The notes beneath the pieces are model-generated. The model was not told where the DNA came from, did not search any database, and saw nothing but the letters and a program-made list of their open reading frames with translations. Below are positions 18,166-26,734 of a stretch of 64,000 nt of DNA, piece by piece. Positions within the stretch are counted from its first letter, which is position 1, and the number at the start of each line of letters is the position of its first letter. A program made the translations under genes and the position numbers. Source of the DNA: Myxococcaceae bacterium (GTDB lineage Bacteria > Myxococcota > Myxococcia > Myxococcales > Myxococcaceae); assembly GCA_016793095.1 (NCBI GenBank), contig JAEUJQ010000032.1, positions 248,001-312,000 of the forward strand, written 5' to 3'.

Positions 18166-18723
18166 TCAGGTGATGGTGGCGCGCAGGGTCTTCGCCCGCT
18201 GCTGCACGTCGGGATCCATCGACGTCATCTCGAGGGTGCGCAGGCGTTGCGGCAGGCTCCTCGGCGCCTTCTCGCGCGGCAGGCGCCCGTCCCGCTGCAG
18301 CGCCTCGAGCTTCCCCAGGGCCTTGTCCACGATGCGGTCCTTCGGGTGGTCGAGCAGCGAGTCGAGGAAGTAGGCGTCTTCGGGCATCTCGGGGTACTGC
18401 TCGAAGAAGCTCGTCACCCGCTCGACCCAGGCCTTGCGATCGGGGGCCTCGCTCACCTTCTGCATGGCCTCCTTCTGGGCCTTGCGCTTGCCCTCGGGGT
18501 CGAAGGTCTCGGCGAGGCCCTTCGGCAGCTCTCCTCCAGCGAAGAGCTGGTCGGCGGCCTTCTTGTACTTCTCGTAGCTCGCGGAGCGCTCGATGCGCTG
18601 CTGCTGCGGGTCATCCTGGCGGGAGTGGTACTTCGACTTGCCCCGCTGCGCGTCCAGCTCTCGCCAGCTCTTCTTCCGCTTTCCGCTGATGCCTGTGTCT
18701 TCGTCGCGGTCTTTGCCCGCCAT
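18166..18723 (-). CDS. Small charged cytoplasmic protein, unknown function
   Basis: A 185-residue, highly charged, mostly helical protein without signal or membrane segments. The N-terminus, MAGKDRDEDTGISGKRKKSW, is basic and probably disordered. A central segment is rich in Glu and Lys, and the C-terminus, LDSLLDHPKDRIVDKALGKL, suggests helical repeats. GGAG sits 10 bases before ATG 18723; a longer reading upstream lacks such a site. It converges on the response-regulator gene, with 9 bases between the stops, and lies 101 bases downstream of the gene ending at 18825. No family recognised. Confidence 0.75.
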   Translation of the reverse strand: MAGKDRDEDTGISGKRKKSWRELDAQRGKSKYHSRQDDPQQQRIERSASYEKYKKAADQLFAGGELPKGLAETFDPEGKRKAQKEAMQKVSEAPDRKAWVERVTSFFEQYPEMPEDAYFLDSLLDHPKDRIVDKALGKLEALQRDGRLPREKAPRSLPQRLRTLEMTSMDPDVQQRAKTLRATIT

Positions 18724-18824
18724 GCGGTGGTGACTCCTGGTTGGGCGCAGCAGGTCGGAGCCAGCCACCGACGCAGCGCGCCTGAGGGGCCGTATGGTCG
18801 TTCACCCCGGGGACGACCGTCAAG

Positions 18825-19643
18825 TCAGGCGGGCTGAGACGCCCTCCAGAGGGCCTCCACCACCCGCAGCGTGAGGTCGCGCACGTCGGGCTGCTCCGCC
18901 TCGGGGAGCGGCTGCTCGTCGGCCGCCTCGGCCTCCACCAGCCCATCATCCACCCAGCGCACGAAGGCCTCCGGCAGCTCGTCGGCCGGCTGCTCGGGCA
19001 CGTCGCCCTCGTGCACGGTGCCCACGCGGCGGCCGCCCACCTCGAGCAGCGAGAACACCTCGAAGGCGACCTCACGCGCGAAGGCGAAGCCGGCGTCTGA
19101 CAGGCCCGAGGCGTCGAGGACGCTCACCAACGGGTCCTGCCGGTTGTCGAAGGCGTGGCCCAGGCGCTCCCGCTCACGCGGGGCGTCCTCGAGGTAACGC
19201 CACGCGCCCTCGAGCCAGTCGTCGTCTGGTGCGCCGGACAGCAGCGGCGGCGCGGGCGCGCGCTCCTTCTTCGTGCGCTCGACCTTCGCGGCGGCGCCGA
19301 GGTCGAAGGGCTGACCCGAGGCGACGAGCTCGTAGAGGCCGAGCAGGTTCGAGAAGAGCGCCTCCGCGTCGGCGGGCGAGGTGAAGCGCGGCTCGTCTTC
19401 CCACAGCGCGAGGATGACTGGCTGCGGCGGCACGCCCTTCGCCACCGCGTCACGGAAGGCCTGCACCACGTCGTCGACGTCGCCGAGCGCGCCCGACTTC
19501 GCCAGCAGTCCGTCGAGGGTGGCGCGGCCGTCGAAGCGGCGCGGCAGGGCGTCCTCCCGCTGCTGCTGCTTCGGCGCCCTGGAGGAGGGCCGCGTTGGCT
19601 TCGCGCCCTTCCCTCGCCTGGCGTCCCCAGTCCTCTTCTTCAC
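18825..19643 (-). CDS. Cytoplasmic protein of unknown function, coupled to a methyltransferase gene
   Basis: A 272-residue soluble protein starting at GTG 19641-19643, which overlaps the TGA of the upstream methyltransferase gene (GTGA). Another in-frame GTG lies at 19655. The basic N-terminus, VKKRTGDARRGKGAK, is probably disordered. The helical middle contains LDGLLAKSGALGDVDDVVQ, and the acidic C-terminus has a run of Glu and Asp. No motif is recognised. Translational coupling points to a shared role or shared dosage with the membrane methyltransferase. Confidence 0.75.
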   Translation of the reverse strand: MKKRTGDARRGKGAKPTRPSSRAPKQQQREDALPRRFDGRATLDGLLAKSGALGDVDDVVQAFRDAVAKGVPPQPVILALWEDEPRFTSPADAEALFSNLLGLYELVASGQPFDLGAAAKVERTKKERAPAPPLLSGAPDDDWLEGAWRYLEDAPRERERLGHAFDNRQDPLVSVLDASGLSDAGFAFAREVAFEVFSLLEVGGRRVGTVHEGDVPEQPADELPEAFVRWVDDGLVEAEAADEQPLPEAEQPDVRDLTLRVVEALWRASQPA

Positions 19644-20389
19644 GAGAACAGCCACCCCTTCTTCCAGGCCTTGGTGACGAGGAGGGAGACCAGCACCATG
19701 GCAGCGAGGGAGACGAGCGCCCCGAGCAGCTCGGGAGGCAGTCCCCCGCGCGCGTGCTGCTGCCACCCGAACAGCAGGAGCGCGCCCACCGTCCACGCCG
19801 AGAACGGGTTGATCTCCTTCTTGAGGGCGCGCCGCCAGTCGAAGCCGCCCTCGCGCAGGGCACCACGCTTCGCCGGCGTGAGCCGCGGCACCCACCGCGG
19901 CACCGTGCGCACGAACTCGTCGAAGGCCTCGCCGAACTTCGACCTCAGGAAGGCCTCCTCGGCGCGGATGATGAAGTGGTACTCGCCGAAGAAGAAGCCC
20001 AGCACCACCGGGTAGATGAGCGGCACGTGCGCCATCAGGCACAGGCCCAGCACGATGCCGAGGTTGCCGACGTAGAGCGGGTTGCGCACGTGCGCGTAGG
20101 GGCCCGTGGTGTTGAGGGTCGAAGCCTGGATCGACAGGTTCTGTCCGCTCGTGCCCTCGGGAACCCAGCCGAGCACGAAGAAGCGCAGCACCTGGCCGGC
20201 GACGGCGAGCGCGAGGCCCACCACGTCGAGCGCGAGATCGACCGTCGCTCCGCCGGGGCCGGGCTGGCCCTTCGCGCTCCACAGCAGCCACCCGCACACC
20301 GCGATGACGGGGACGGGCGTGAGGCTGCGCAGGCGGAAGAGCTTCTGTCCGACGGCGAGGGTTGAAGACGTCACGGCGGGCGTGCGCAT
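19640..20389 (-). CDS. Isoprenylcysteine carboxyl methyltransferase (ICMT)-like membrane protein
   Basis: A 249-residue polytopic membrane protein. Its central segment, TTGPYAHVRNPLYVGNLGI, then FIIRAEEAFLRSKFGEAF, carries the His-Arg-Asn-Pro and Glu pattern that binds AdoMet in the ICMT/phospholipid methyltransferase fold. These enzymes methylate lipids or lipid-linked carboxylates at the membrane. Two further membrane segments follow at the C-terminus (AWTVGALLLFGWQQHA and LLGALVSLAAMVLVSLLV), beyond the core fold. The start is ATG 20389; the preceding open frame is not codon-typical. It is the first gene of a coupled pair. Substrate unknown. Confidence 0.85.
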   Translation of the reverse strand: MRTPAVTSSTLAVGQKLFRLRSLTPVPVIAVCGWLLWSAKGQPGPGGATVDLALDVVGLALAVAGQVLRFFVLGWVPEGTSGQNLSIQASTLNTTGPYAHVRNPLYVGNLGIVLGLCLMAHVPLIYPVVLGFFFGEYHFIIRAEEAFLRSKFGEAFDEFVRTVPRWVPRLTPAKRGALREGGFDWRRALKKEINPFSAWTVGALLLFGWQQHARGGLPPELLGALVSLAAMVLVSLLVTKAWKKGWLFS

Positions 20390-20524
20390 GGCAGAGCCGG
20401 ACCACCGATGCAACCGCGGGCGCGCCCACCCGTACGCGAAAGGGGCGCAATGAGGGCGCTTTCCGCGGACGCACGCAACGCGCGGCCGATGAATGCGCAC
20501 CGGGGCGCCGGGCACCCAACCGAC

Positions 20525-21148
20525 ATGCTGTGGCTGGACAGTCAGGGGACCGTGGCAGTACAGGCGCCCCGGATGCGGGAAGCGATGGGCGCGAGCGTCG
20601 TCGAGCGTGCGAAGGCCGGCGACGTCACGGCGTTCCGCGAACTGTACGCGCAGCACCATCGCCAGGTCTCACGCCAGCTCGCCTTCCTGGTGCTGCGCGC
20701 CGATCTCGAAGACGTGCTGCAGGACGTCTTCATCGAGGTGTTCCGCAGCATCAAGCGGTTCGAGGGCAAGAGCGCCTTCACGACGTGGCTGTACCGGGTG
20801 ACGGTGCACGTGGCGATGAAGTCCCGCCGCAAGCACACGCGGAGCCGCCTCGACATCGTCGATGACGTGCCCGAGCAGGTGGACGAGCGCCCGCGGCCCG
20901 AAGACGTGTCGTTGTCGGCCGAGCGCCAGGCCCGGGTGGAGGCGCTGCTCGAGAAGTTGTCCGAGAAGAAGCGCGCCGTGCTGGTGATGCACGACCTGCA
21001 GGGCGTGGACGCGCACGTCATCGCCGAGGTGCTCGACACCAACGTCCTCACCGTGCGCACGCGGCTCTTCTACGCGCGGCGTGAGCTCGAGGCGCTCGCG
21101 AAGGACGACCCGGCCCTCGCGGAGTTCTTCCAGGGAGGTGCGTCATGA
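20525..21148 (+). CDS. ECF-type RNA polymerase sigma factor
   Basis: A 207-residue sigma-70 family protein with region 2 (VERAKAGDVTAFRELY, LRADLEDVLQDVFIEVFRSI, FTTWLYRVTVHVAMKSRR) and region 4 (LSEKKRAVLVMHDLQGVDA, LDTNVLTVRTRLFYARREL), the two parts that define ECF sigma factors. The start is uncertain. ATG 20525 is a compromise; ATG 20450 has AGGGG 4 bases before it, and ATG 20573 gives a more typical ECF length. The last 4 bases overlap the anti-sigma gene (ATGA), the usual arrangement for co-translation of a sigma factor and its inhibitor. It probably activates its own operon and surface genes. Confidence 0.92.
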   Translation: MLWLDSQGTVAVQAPRMREAMGASVVERAKAGDVTAFRELYAQHHRQVSRQLAFLVLRADLEDVLQDVFIEVFRSIKRFEGKSAFTTWLYRVTVHVAMKSRRKHTRSRLDIVDDVPEQVDERPRPEDVSLSAERQARVEALLEKLSEKKRAVLVMHDLQGVDAHVIAEVLDTNVLTVRTRLFYARRELEALAKDDPALAEFFQGGAS

Positions 21149-22512
21149 GCGTCCACCTCACCGACGAGCAGCGCGACCTCGTCGCGAGCGGGCGGAGCGA
21201 ACCGTCGCTCGACGCGCACGTCGCCTCGTGCGGCGAGTGCCAGAAGAGCGTCAGGGACGCGAAGGCCCGGCAGCGGCTGCTCACGGGGCTGACGCCCTAC
21301 ACCCTGTCGGACATGGCGTTCCGTCGCGTCGAGGCGCGGCTGATGGAGCAGGTGGAGGACGGCCTGCCCACGCCGTGGCCCGCGTGGCTCAAGCTGGCCG
21401 TCCCCGTGTTGCTCGCCGCCGTCGCGCTCTTCGTCGTGGTCCCGTGGCGCTCCGAGACGACGGTGCAGCCTTCGCCGGTGGCGCAGCGGGTGACGCCGAA
21501 GACCTTCCCCACCATGGTGGCGACGTTCGCCTCGGCGGACGCGAAGCTGCGGCACGGTGACGGGGCGTGGCAGCCGCTGGTGGCGAGCGACGAGGTGTCG
21601 AGTGGCGCGGCGGTGTCGGCCTCGCGGCTCGTGCTGGCGACGCTGACCGGCCCCCGGCTGGTGCTCGAGGGCGAGGGCGCGTTCGTGGTGGGCGGGCAGG
21701 CGATGGTGGTGCTGGGCGCAGGCGCGGTCGGGGCGGTGGGTGACGCCGAGGTGCTGGCCGGCGCGCGGCGGCTGACGAGCGTGGACGCGGCGTTCCACGT
21801 CGAGCGCACGGCCGCCGAGGTGGTGCTCGACGTGGCGACCGGCGCGGTGACGGTGTTCGACGAGGGTGGCGTCGCGAAGCGGGTGGTGCAGGGCCCGGCG
21901 CGCGTGCGGTGGGCCGACGGCACGGCGCTCGACCAGGGTGTGCTCGAGCCGCAGAGCGCGTGGCTGCCTCCACTGGCGCCGAGAGCGCCGGCCTCGAAGC
22001 TCGACCTGAGCGGGCTGCCCGACGGCACGCTGCTCTCGGTGGACGGGCACTCGTACGGGGCGACGCCGTTCTCCTTCATGCTCGACGCGGGCCGCCACGC
22101 GGTGCTGGTGACGCCGCCCGGCCAGCCGACACAGGAGCGCTTCGTCGACCTCGTCGGCGGCCAGCCCTTCGTCTTCGCCCTGTCGCCGACCGCGGAGCGA
22201 GAGGCCGAGGCTCCCGAGCCCGACGCTCGCGCGCTCGCCCGGGTGATGGAAGACCTTCGGCGCCAGACGCCGAAGCTGCGCGCCTGCTACGAGAAGTGGC
22301 TCAAGGCGAACCCCCACGCGTCGGGCACGGTGGACCTCGTGCTGGTGGTGAACGCAAAGGGAGCCGTGAAGAAGGCCGACGTGAAGGGCGACCCCATCTC
22401 GGCTGAGTCGGTGGCGTGCCTGAAGACGACGGCGAAGTCGCTGGTGCTGTCACCGCTGGGCAGCGAGCAGGAGCTCGAGGTGCCGCTGGTGCTGACGCCC
22501 GGGAAGAAGTGA
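21145..22512 (+). CDS. Membrane anti-sigma factor with FecR-, PEGA- and AgmX-like regions
   Basis: A 455-residue protein coupled to the ECF sigma gene. The N-terminal HVASCGECQ gives the His-x3-Cys-x2-Cys zinc pattern of anti-sigma domains, followed by one membrane segment near residues 76-96 (LAVPVLLAAVALFVVVP). The periplasmic part has a FecR-like beta domain (HVERTAAEVVLDVATGAVTV), a PEGA-like segment (LPDGTLLSVDGHSYGATPF), and a C-terminal region like the AgmX/PglI domain (RACYEKWLKANPHASGTVDL). It should hold the sigma factor at the membrane and release it when the periplasmic part senses a signal. The signal is unknown. Confidence 0.88.
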   Translation: MSVHLTDEQRDLVASGRSEPSLDAHVASCGECQKSVRDAKARQRLLTGLTPYTLSDMAFRRVEARLMEQVEDGLPTPWPAWLKLAVPVLLAAVALFVVVPWRSETTVQPSPVAQRVTPKTFPTMVATFASADAKLRHGDGAWQPLVASDEVSSGAAVSASRLVLATLTGPRLVLEGEGAFVVGGQAMVVLGAGAVGAVGDAEVLAGARRLTSVDAAFHVERTAAEVVLDVATGAVTVFDEGGVAKRVVQGPARVRWADGTALDQGVLEPQSAWLPPLAPRAPASKLDLSGLPDGTLLSVDGHSYGATPFSFMLDAGRHAVLVTPPGQPTQERFVDLVGGQPFVFALSPTAEREAEAPEPDARALARVMEDLRRQTPKLRACYEKWLKANPHASGTVDLVLVVNAKGAVKKADVKGDPISAESVACLKTTAKSLVLSPLGSEQELEVPLVLTPGKK

Positions 22513-22528
22513 GGCGCGCGCCTTCTGG

Positions 22529-22534
22529 TAGGCT
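22529..22534 (+). promoter_or_regulatory. Possible -10 element for the frameshifted small gene
   Basis: TAGGCT lies 7 bases before GTG 22542, the same spacing seen at several other starts in the window, consistent with a leaderless mRNA. Confidence 0.28.
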
Positions 22535-22541
22535 GCGCGGC

Positions 22542-22842
22542 GTGGCGCTGCCCCGGCACCTTCGACCGCTCCTGTGGGACACGACGCCCGCCCGGGTCGA
22601 CCCCCGGCGCGACGCCGTTCCTCCTGGCGCGGGTGCTCGAGTACGGCACGCTGCGCGACGTGCACTGGCTCATCGATTTCTACGGCAAGGCGCGCATTCA
22701 CGGCTTCCTTCGCGACTCCGGTCACCCGGAGCTGTCGAAGCGGACGATTGCGTTCTGGCGCAACTACTTCAACGCGGAGCACGAGACGTGGCGAGAGCCG
22801 CCGGCCTTTCGGCGAAGCAAGTCGAGCTTCTGGGTCGCCTGA
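22542..22842 (+). pseudogene. Frameshifted DUF6922-like small protein gene
   Basis: Two reading frames together give one familiar protein. From GTG 22542 the frame encodes VALPRHLRPLLWDTTPARVD and then diverges. From about base 22618 the +1 frame encodes FLLARVLEYGTLRDVHWLI through to the stop at 22842. Together they resemble DUF6922-type proteins, which have a WD-x-D/P start and a conserved RVLEYG-x-W core. One extra G near 22617 (or two lost bases) explains the break. It is either a true inactivation, a programmed frameshift or an assembly error. Relatives sit beside nucleotidyltransferase toxin-like genes; none is present here. Confidence 0.65.
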
Positions 22843-22849
22843 GGTGCCC

Positions 22850-23131
22850 ATGGGCCTGCGCAGACCGAACGAGTTCAGCCCGGTGGAGAGGAAGCTCCGC
22901 TACCTGTTGCGAGACCTCTGCGTCGAGTGGGGCCACTGCATCCCACCCGACGACCTCGAGCGCATCGCGAGCTCTCCGTGCATCACGGCAGAGCAGTTCG
23001 CCGAGGAAGTGCTCCGGGCGGAAGGCCAACCGCCGGGAGCACACAGTGACCTCGTCCAACGCATCTCGGAGTTCTTCGTGTCCCGCGTCGGGGCGCGAAC
23101 GCTTCCTGCAGAGTCACCCGAGGACGAGTAG
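22850..23131 (+). CDS. Small hypothetical protein
   Basis: A 93-residue soluble, probably helical protein starting at ATG 22850, with GAGGTG 3 bases upstream. The core reads SPVERKLRYLLRDLCVEWGH followed by an acidic C-terminus. It begins 7 bases after the frameshifted gene's stop and is probably co-transcribed with it. I do not recognise the family; the pair could be the remains of a small two-gene module. Confidence 0.6.
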   Translation: MGLRRPNEFSPVERKLRYLLRDLCVEWGHCIPPDDLERIASSPCITAEQFAEEVLRAEGQPPGAHSDLVQRISEFFVSRVGARTLPAESPEDE

Positions 23132-23190
23132 CTGAACCCTCGGCTCGCGCGTGTCGTCAGCTCGTCAGACCAGCCGGCGAGGTGTCTGCC

Positions 23191-23196
23191 TAGAAT
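23191..23196 (+). promoter_or_regulatory. Probable -10 element for a leaderless mRNA
   Basis: TAGAAT is a near-consensus -10 hexamer, exactly 6 bases before ATG 23203. There is no Shine-Dalgarno sequence in between, so this is the best leaderless candidate in the window. No clear -35 is seen. Confidence 0.45.
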
Positions 23197-23202
23197 GCGC
23201 CG

Positions 23203-23823
23203 ATGCGCGACTGGCTCCCGGTGGCACTCCTCGCAGGCGTGGGGGCGTTCACGGCCGCGGCCTGGGCGCTCGGCCGGCGCGCCCGCGAGAAGAAGTACGT
23301 CGCCCTCGAGCAGCTCGGCGCGGCGCTGAGCCTCGAGCCGCTCGGGCCCCGCTCGTTCGCGCCCACGGTGGCTGGCACGAGAGACGGGCTGGGGGTGCTC
23401 GTGCAGCGGGTCGAGCGCCGCGACCTCTTCCTGCCGGCCCGCGTCGACGTGCTGCTGCAATCGAGGCTCACGCTGGTGCCCGCTGGCGGCGTGCTGGTGA
23501 GGCCCGGCGCACCGCCCCACCTCGAAGGCACCGCGGAGCAGCGCGCCGCGCTCGAGGCCGTGCTGACGCCGGCCGTGCAGGAGGCCGCCGCGAGCCTCGG
23601 CGGCCGCTTCGGCTTCCGCTCGATGGACGGCCTGCTCTCGGGCAGCCCCTTCGACGTGCTGGTGCGGCTCAGGTGGCCGGAGGGATGGCGGAACATGCTT
23701 CTGCGTACGTGGCTGCCCCTCGACGCGGGCGCCGACGACGTGCGGCAGGCCATCGCCGGCCTCCTCGCCGTGCGTGCGGCCCTCGCCTCGGCGCCGGGAG
23801 TGACGGACCTGCGCCGCGGGTGA
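23203..23823 (+). CDS. Membrane-anchored protein, unknown function
   Basis: A 206-residue protein with one N-terminal membrane segment (WLPVALLAGVGAFTAAAWAL) followed by basic residues (GRRAREKK). The soluble domain should therefore lie on the cytoplasmic side. That domain contains LEQLGAALSLEPLGPRSFAP, GRFGFRSMDGLLSGSPFDV and a C-terminal helical stretch. No family recognised. TAGAAT 6 bases before the ATG suggests its own leaderless transcript. Confidence 0.75.
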   Translation: MRDWLPVALLAGVGAFTAAAWALGRRAREKKYVALEQLGAALSLEPLGPRSFAPTVAGTRDGLGVLVQRVERRDLFLPARVDVLLQSRLTLVPAGGVLVRPGAPPHLEGTAEQRAALEAVLTPAVQEAAASLGGRFGFRSMDGLLSGSPFDVLVRLRWPEGWRNMLLRTWLPLDAGADDVRQAIAGLLAVRAALASAPGVTDLRRG

Positions 23824-23868
23824 CGTGCCGCGACGGACAGTGCGGCCGCGGGGTGCCACACTCCGTTC

Positions 23869-26046
23869 ATGCGCACCCGCCTCGCCGTCGCCCTCGCCGC
23901 GATCACCCTCTCGTGCTCTCCGGCAGTCTCGCCGGAAGACGGCGGCAGCGTCGGCGGTGGCTCGAGCGGCGTCGCCGGGGGAACGGCCTCGGCGGGAGGG
24001 TCTGCCTCGGCGGGCGGCGCTGGTGGAGGTGGCGCCGGTGGTGCGAGCGCAGGAGGCTCGGCGGGAGGCGCTCCCGGTGGCGGCACGTCCGGTGGTGGCT
24101 CAGCGGGCGGTGACGCGGGTGGCACGGCTGGCGGCGACGCTGGCGGAAGTGCGGGTGGCACGTCCGGTGGTGGCACGTCCGGTGGCGCGTCCGGTGGTGG
24201 CTCAGCGGGCGGCAGTGCAGCGGGCGGCCGTGCAGCGGGCGGCTGTGCAGCGGGCGGCAGTGCAGCGGGCGGCAGTGCAGCGGGCGGCAGTGCAGTGGGT
24301 GGCGGTGCAGCGGGCGGTGGCGGCACGTCCGGTGGCGCGTCCGGTGGTGGCTCAGTGGGTGGTGGCTCAGTGGGCGGTGGCTCAGTGGGCGGTGGCTCAG
24401 TGGGCGGTGCTGCAGCGGGCGGTGGTGCAGCGGGCGGCGGAGCAGCGGGCGGCGGAGCAGCGGGCGGCGGAGCAGCGGGCGGCGGTGCAGCGGGCGGTGG
24501 CGCAGCGGGCGGTAGCGCAGCTGGTGGCACGTCGGGCGGCGGCACAGCGGGCGGCGCTGGGGGCGGCATGTGCGGTCCGGGCACGAACTTCTGCTCCGGC
24601 AACTGCGTGCCCAACAGCATCGCGAGCTGCGGGCCGTCGTGCTCCATCTGCTTCCCGCCGACCAACGGCTCGTCGAGCTGCGACGCAGGGGCGTGCAACT
24701 ACGCCTGCAACACCGGCTTCCACCGCTGCGGCACGTCCTGCGCGTCGAACAACAGCATCAACTCGTGCGGCACCTCGTGCAGCCCGTGTACGCCCCCGTT
24801 CGCTTCGACCGCGACCTGCAACGGCACGAGCTGCGACTTCGTCTGCATGACCGGGTACCACCGGTGCGGCAGCGGCGGGCCGGGCGACACCTGTGCGTTG
24901 AACACCAGCCTGAGCTCGTGCGGCACCTCGTGCACGCCCTGCCCCGTCCCGACGAACGGGAGCGCCACCTGCAACGGCGTGAGCTGCGGCATCCTCTGCA
25001 ACACCGGCTTCCACGCGTGCGGCACGACGTGCGCGTCGAACACCAGCCCCCAGTCCTGCGGCGCCACCTCGTGCACGCCGTGCCCGCAGCCGATGAACGC
25101 CACCGCGACCTGCACCGCGGGCGCCTGCGGCTTCACCTGCAACCTCGGCTACCGCCTCGTCAGCGGCCAGTGCCTGCCCATCGTGCCCGCGTGGACGCTG
25201 CGCACGCCGCTGTCCTCGCCGCAGCCCCGCAAGGAGCACGGCATGGCGTACAGCCCGGGCCTGCGCCGCATCATCCTCTTCGGCGGCGTCAATGCCTTCG
25301 GCACCGCGCTCAACGACACGTGGATGTGGACGGGCACGAACTGGCAGCTCGTGTCGACGACGAACGCTCCCACCGCGCGCTCCCGCCACGCGATGACGAC
25401 GGAGGGCCCCTTCGTGTACGTCTCGGGCGGCCTGCTGGGGACGGGCTTCGCCGACAATGACGTCTGGCGCTTCAGCAGCACCTGGACGCTCAGCACCGGC
25501 AGCTCGGCCACCCCGCCGTCACCGCGCCTCGACCATGGCCTCGCGCCGCAGGTGGGGTCCGGCCTGCTCCTTCACGGTGGGCAGACGGCGGCGGGGCTGA
25601 GCGGCGAGACCTTCACCGGAAGCTCGCTGCAGGGCTCCTCGACGCCGGTGCGCGGCCACACCCTCGTGTTCGACCCGACGGGCAACCGCGTCTTGCGCTT
25701 CGGCGGCGAGACGGACGCTGGCGTGTCGTCGACGCTCGAGCGATGGAACGGCTTCTCGTGGAGCACGCTCTCGAACGGCGTGGTGCCGCCCCGCACGCAG
25801 CACACGATGGTGCATGACCCGACGCGCGGCGTGTGCGTCGTCTTTGGCGGCCAGGGCGCGACGTACTTCGGCGACACCTGGGAGGTGGCGGGCTCGACGT
25901 GGACCGCACCGACCCTGATGGCGGCCCCGTCTCCGCGCGCCGCGCACGCGATGGCCTTCGACCCCGACGCCGGGTACGCGGTGCTGTTCGGCGGCGAGGC
26001 GCCCGACGGCGGGGTGCTCGGCGACACCTGGGTCTACGGCGGCTGA
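23869..26046 (+). CDS. Stalked lipoprotein with Cys-rich repeats and a Kelch-type propeller
   Basis: A 725-residue surface lipoprotein. The signal, [16 protein letters not shown], is lipidated at Cys16. Residues 24-235 are a Gly/Ser/Ala/Val low-complexity stalk. Residues 237-435 contain four Cys-rich units of about 46 residues ([39 protein letters not shown]). The rest, from about residue 443, is a Kelch-like beta-propeller with repeated motifs such as [40 protein letters not shown] and [12 protein letters not shown]. Propellers of this kind bind other proteins or sugars. The stalk presumably holds the propeller away from the outer membrane. CACACT sits 6 bases before the ATG. Confidence 0.85.
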   Translation: MRTRLAVALAAITLSCSPAVSPEDGGSVGGGSSGVAGGTASAGGSASAGGAGGGGAGGASAGGSAGGAPGGGTSGGGSAGGDAGGTAGGDAGGSAGGTSGGGTSGGASGGGSAGGSAAGGRAAGGCAAGGSAAGGSAAGGSAVGGGAAGGGGTSGGASGGGSVGGGSVGGGSVGGGSVGGAAAGGGAAGGGAAGGGAAGGGAAGGGAAGGGAAGGSAAGGTSGGGTAGGAGGGMCGPGTNFCSGNCVPNSIASCGPSCSICFPPTNGSSSCDAGACNYACNTGFHRCGTSCASNNSINSCGTSCSPCTPPFASTATCNGTSCDFVCMTGYHRCGSGGPGDTCALNTSLSSCGTSCTPCPVPTNGSATCNGVSCGILCNTGFHACGTTCASNTSPQSCGATSCTPCPQPMNATATCTAGACGFTCNLGYRLVSGQCLPIVPAWTLRTPLSSPQPRKEHGMAYSPGLRRIILFGGVNAFGTALNDTWMWTGTNWQLVSTTNAPTARSRHAMTTEGPFVYVSGGLLGTGFADNDVWRFSSTWTLSTGSSATPPSPRLDHGLAPQVGSGLLLHGGQTAAGLSGETFTGSSLQGSSTPVRGHTLVFDPTGNRVLRFGGETDAGVSSTLERWNGFSWSTLSNGVVPPRTQHTMVHDPTRGVCVVFGGQGATYFGDTWEVAGSTWTAPTLMAAPSPRAAHAMAFDPDAGYAVLFGGEAPDGGVLGDTWVYGG
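23940..24566 (+). repeat. Degenerate 12-15-bp repeats encoding the Gly-rich stalk
   Basis: Runs of ggcggt/ggtggc joined to gcagcg, tcagtg or acgtcc units. The units are 9-15 bases, all multiples of three, so copy changes keep the frame. Sub-blocks such as ggtggctcagtgggc and ggcggagcagcgggc are repeated almost perfectly, implying local slippage or unequal exchange. Confidence 0.85.
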
Positions 26047-26139
26047 CGCCATCAGGCGCTCGCGGGCGAACCGTCGCCCCGGGTTCGGAAGTGGCCCGGT
26101 TCCGCAGCGGCCACCCGGGTCCGGGCCGCCAGGCGACGG

Positions 26140-26667
26140 CTACTTCGCGTCGAGCCCGAGCCCGTCGATGACGGCGATGGGCCCGTCGCACGTCTGCTCG
26201 TGACACGCGCGGCAGGCAGCGACGACGCCCGTGTACGCAGCCTTCACGTCGGCCGGCTTCGCGTCGAGCTCGCCCACCTTCACGAGGTACGCCTGCGCCA
26301 TCGCGTCGAAGGCCGGCGTGCGGTCGCTCAACGACGTCGGCCACGCGCAGCGCAGCTTCCGGTGCCTCGCCTTCAGCGCCGGCACAGGCTGGCCCGCGAG
26401 CACCTTCGTCCGCGCGTCCTTGAGGTCGTCCACCATCAGCCTCATGTGAGCGGCGAGCTCGCTGTCGCCGTTCGGGTTCCGCTCCGAGGGAATCAGGTGG
26501 CCGGGGCTCCCGGGGACACCGGGCACCAGCTTCGTGTCGAAGGTGCAGTCGTCTTCGATGGCCTGGGCCACGGGCTTCGGCGGCTCGGCGGGCGGCTGCG
26601 GGTCCTTCTTCGGGCAGCCGCAGACGAAGACGAGGAGGAGGGACGAGGCGAAGAGCTGACGCACCAT
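26140..26667 (-). CDS. Cytochrome c'-like lipoprotein with one haem motif
   Basis: A 175-residue protein with a lipoprotein signal (LLLVFVCGC, probable lipidation at Cys18) and a Pro-rich linker. A mainly helical domain ends in CRACH, a covalent c-type haem site with His as axial ligand. The position of CxxCH near the C-terminus and the helical character suit the cytochrome c' fold, as in small periplasmic haem proteins. The AHMRLMVDDLKDARTKVLAG helix would lie against the haem. No oxidoreductase partner is adjacent. It converges on the Kelch lipoprotein gene. Confidence 0.82.
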   Translation of the reverse strand: MVRQLFASSLLLVFVCGCPKKDPQPPAEPPKPVAQAIEDDCTFDTKLVPGVPGSPGHLIPSERNPNGDSELAAHMRLMVDDLKDARTKVLAGQPVPALKARHRKLRCAWPTSLSDRTPAFDAMAQAYLVKVGELDAKPADVKAAYTGVVAACRACHEQTCDGPIAVIDGLGLDAK

Positions 26668-26734
26668 GACGGCGGCTGTTACCGAAGTTGGCGCGCTCCC
26701 GGTAGTCCGCCGTTCAGGTCTGACGGCCGCAGGC

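Noticed and set aside
23825-24850. Frame encoding QRAAVQRA repeats across the Gly-rich stalk
   Set aside because: Out-of-frame reading of a low-complexity repeat; the lipoprotein frame continues into recognisable Cys-rich and Kelch sequence.
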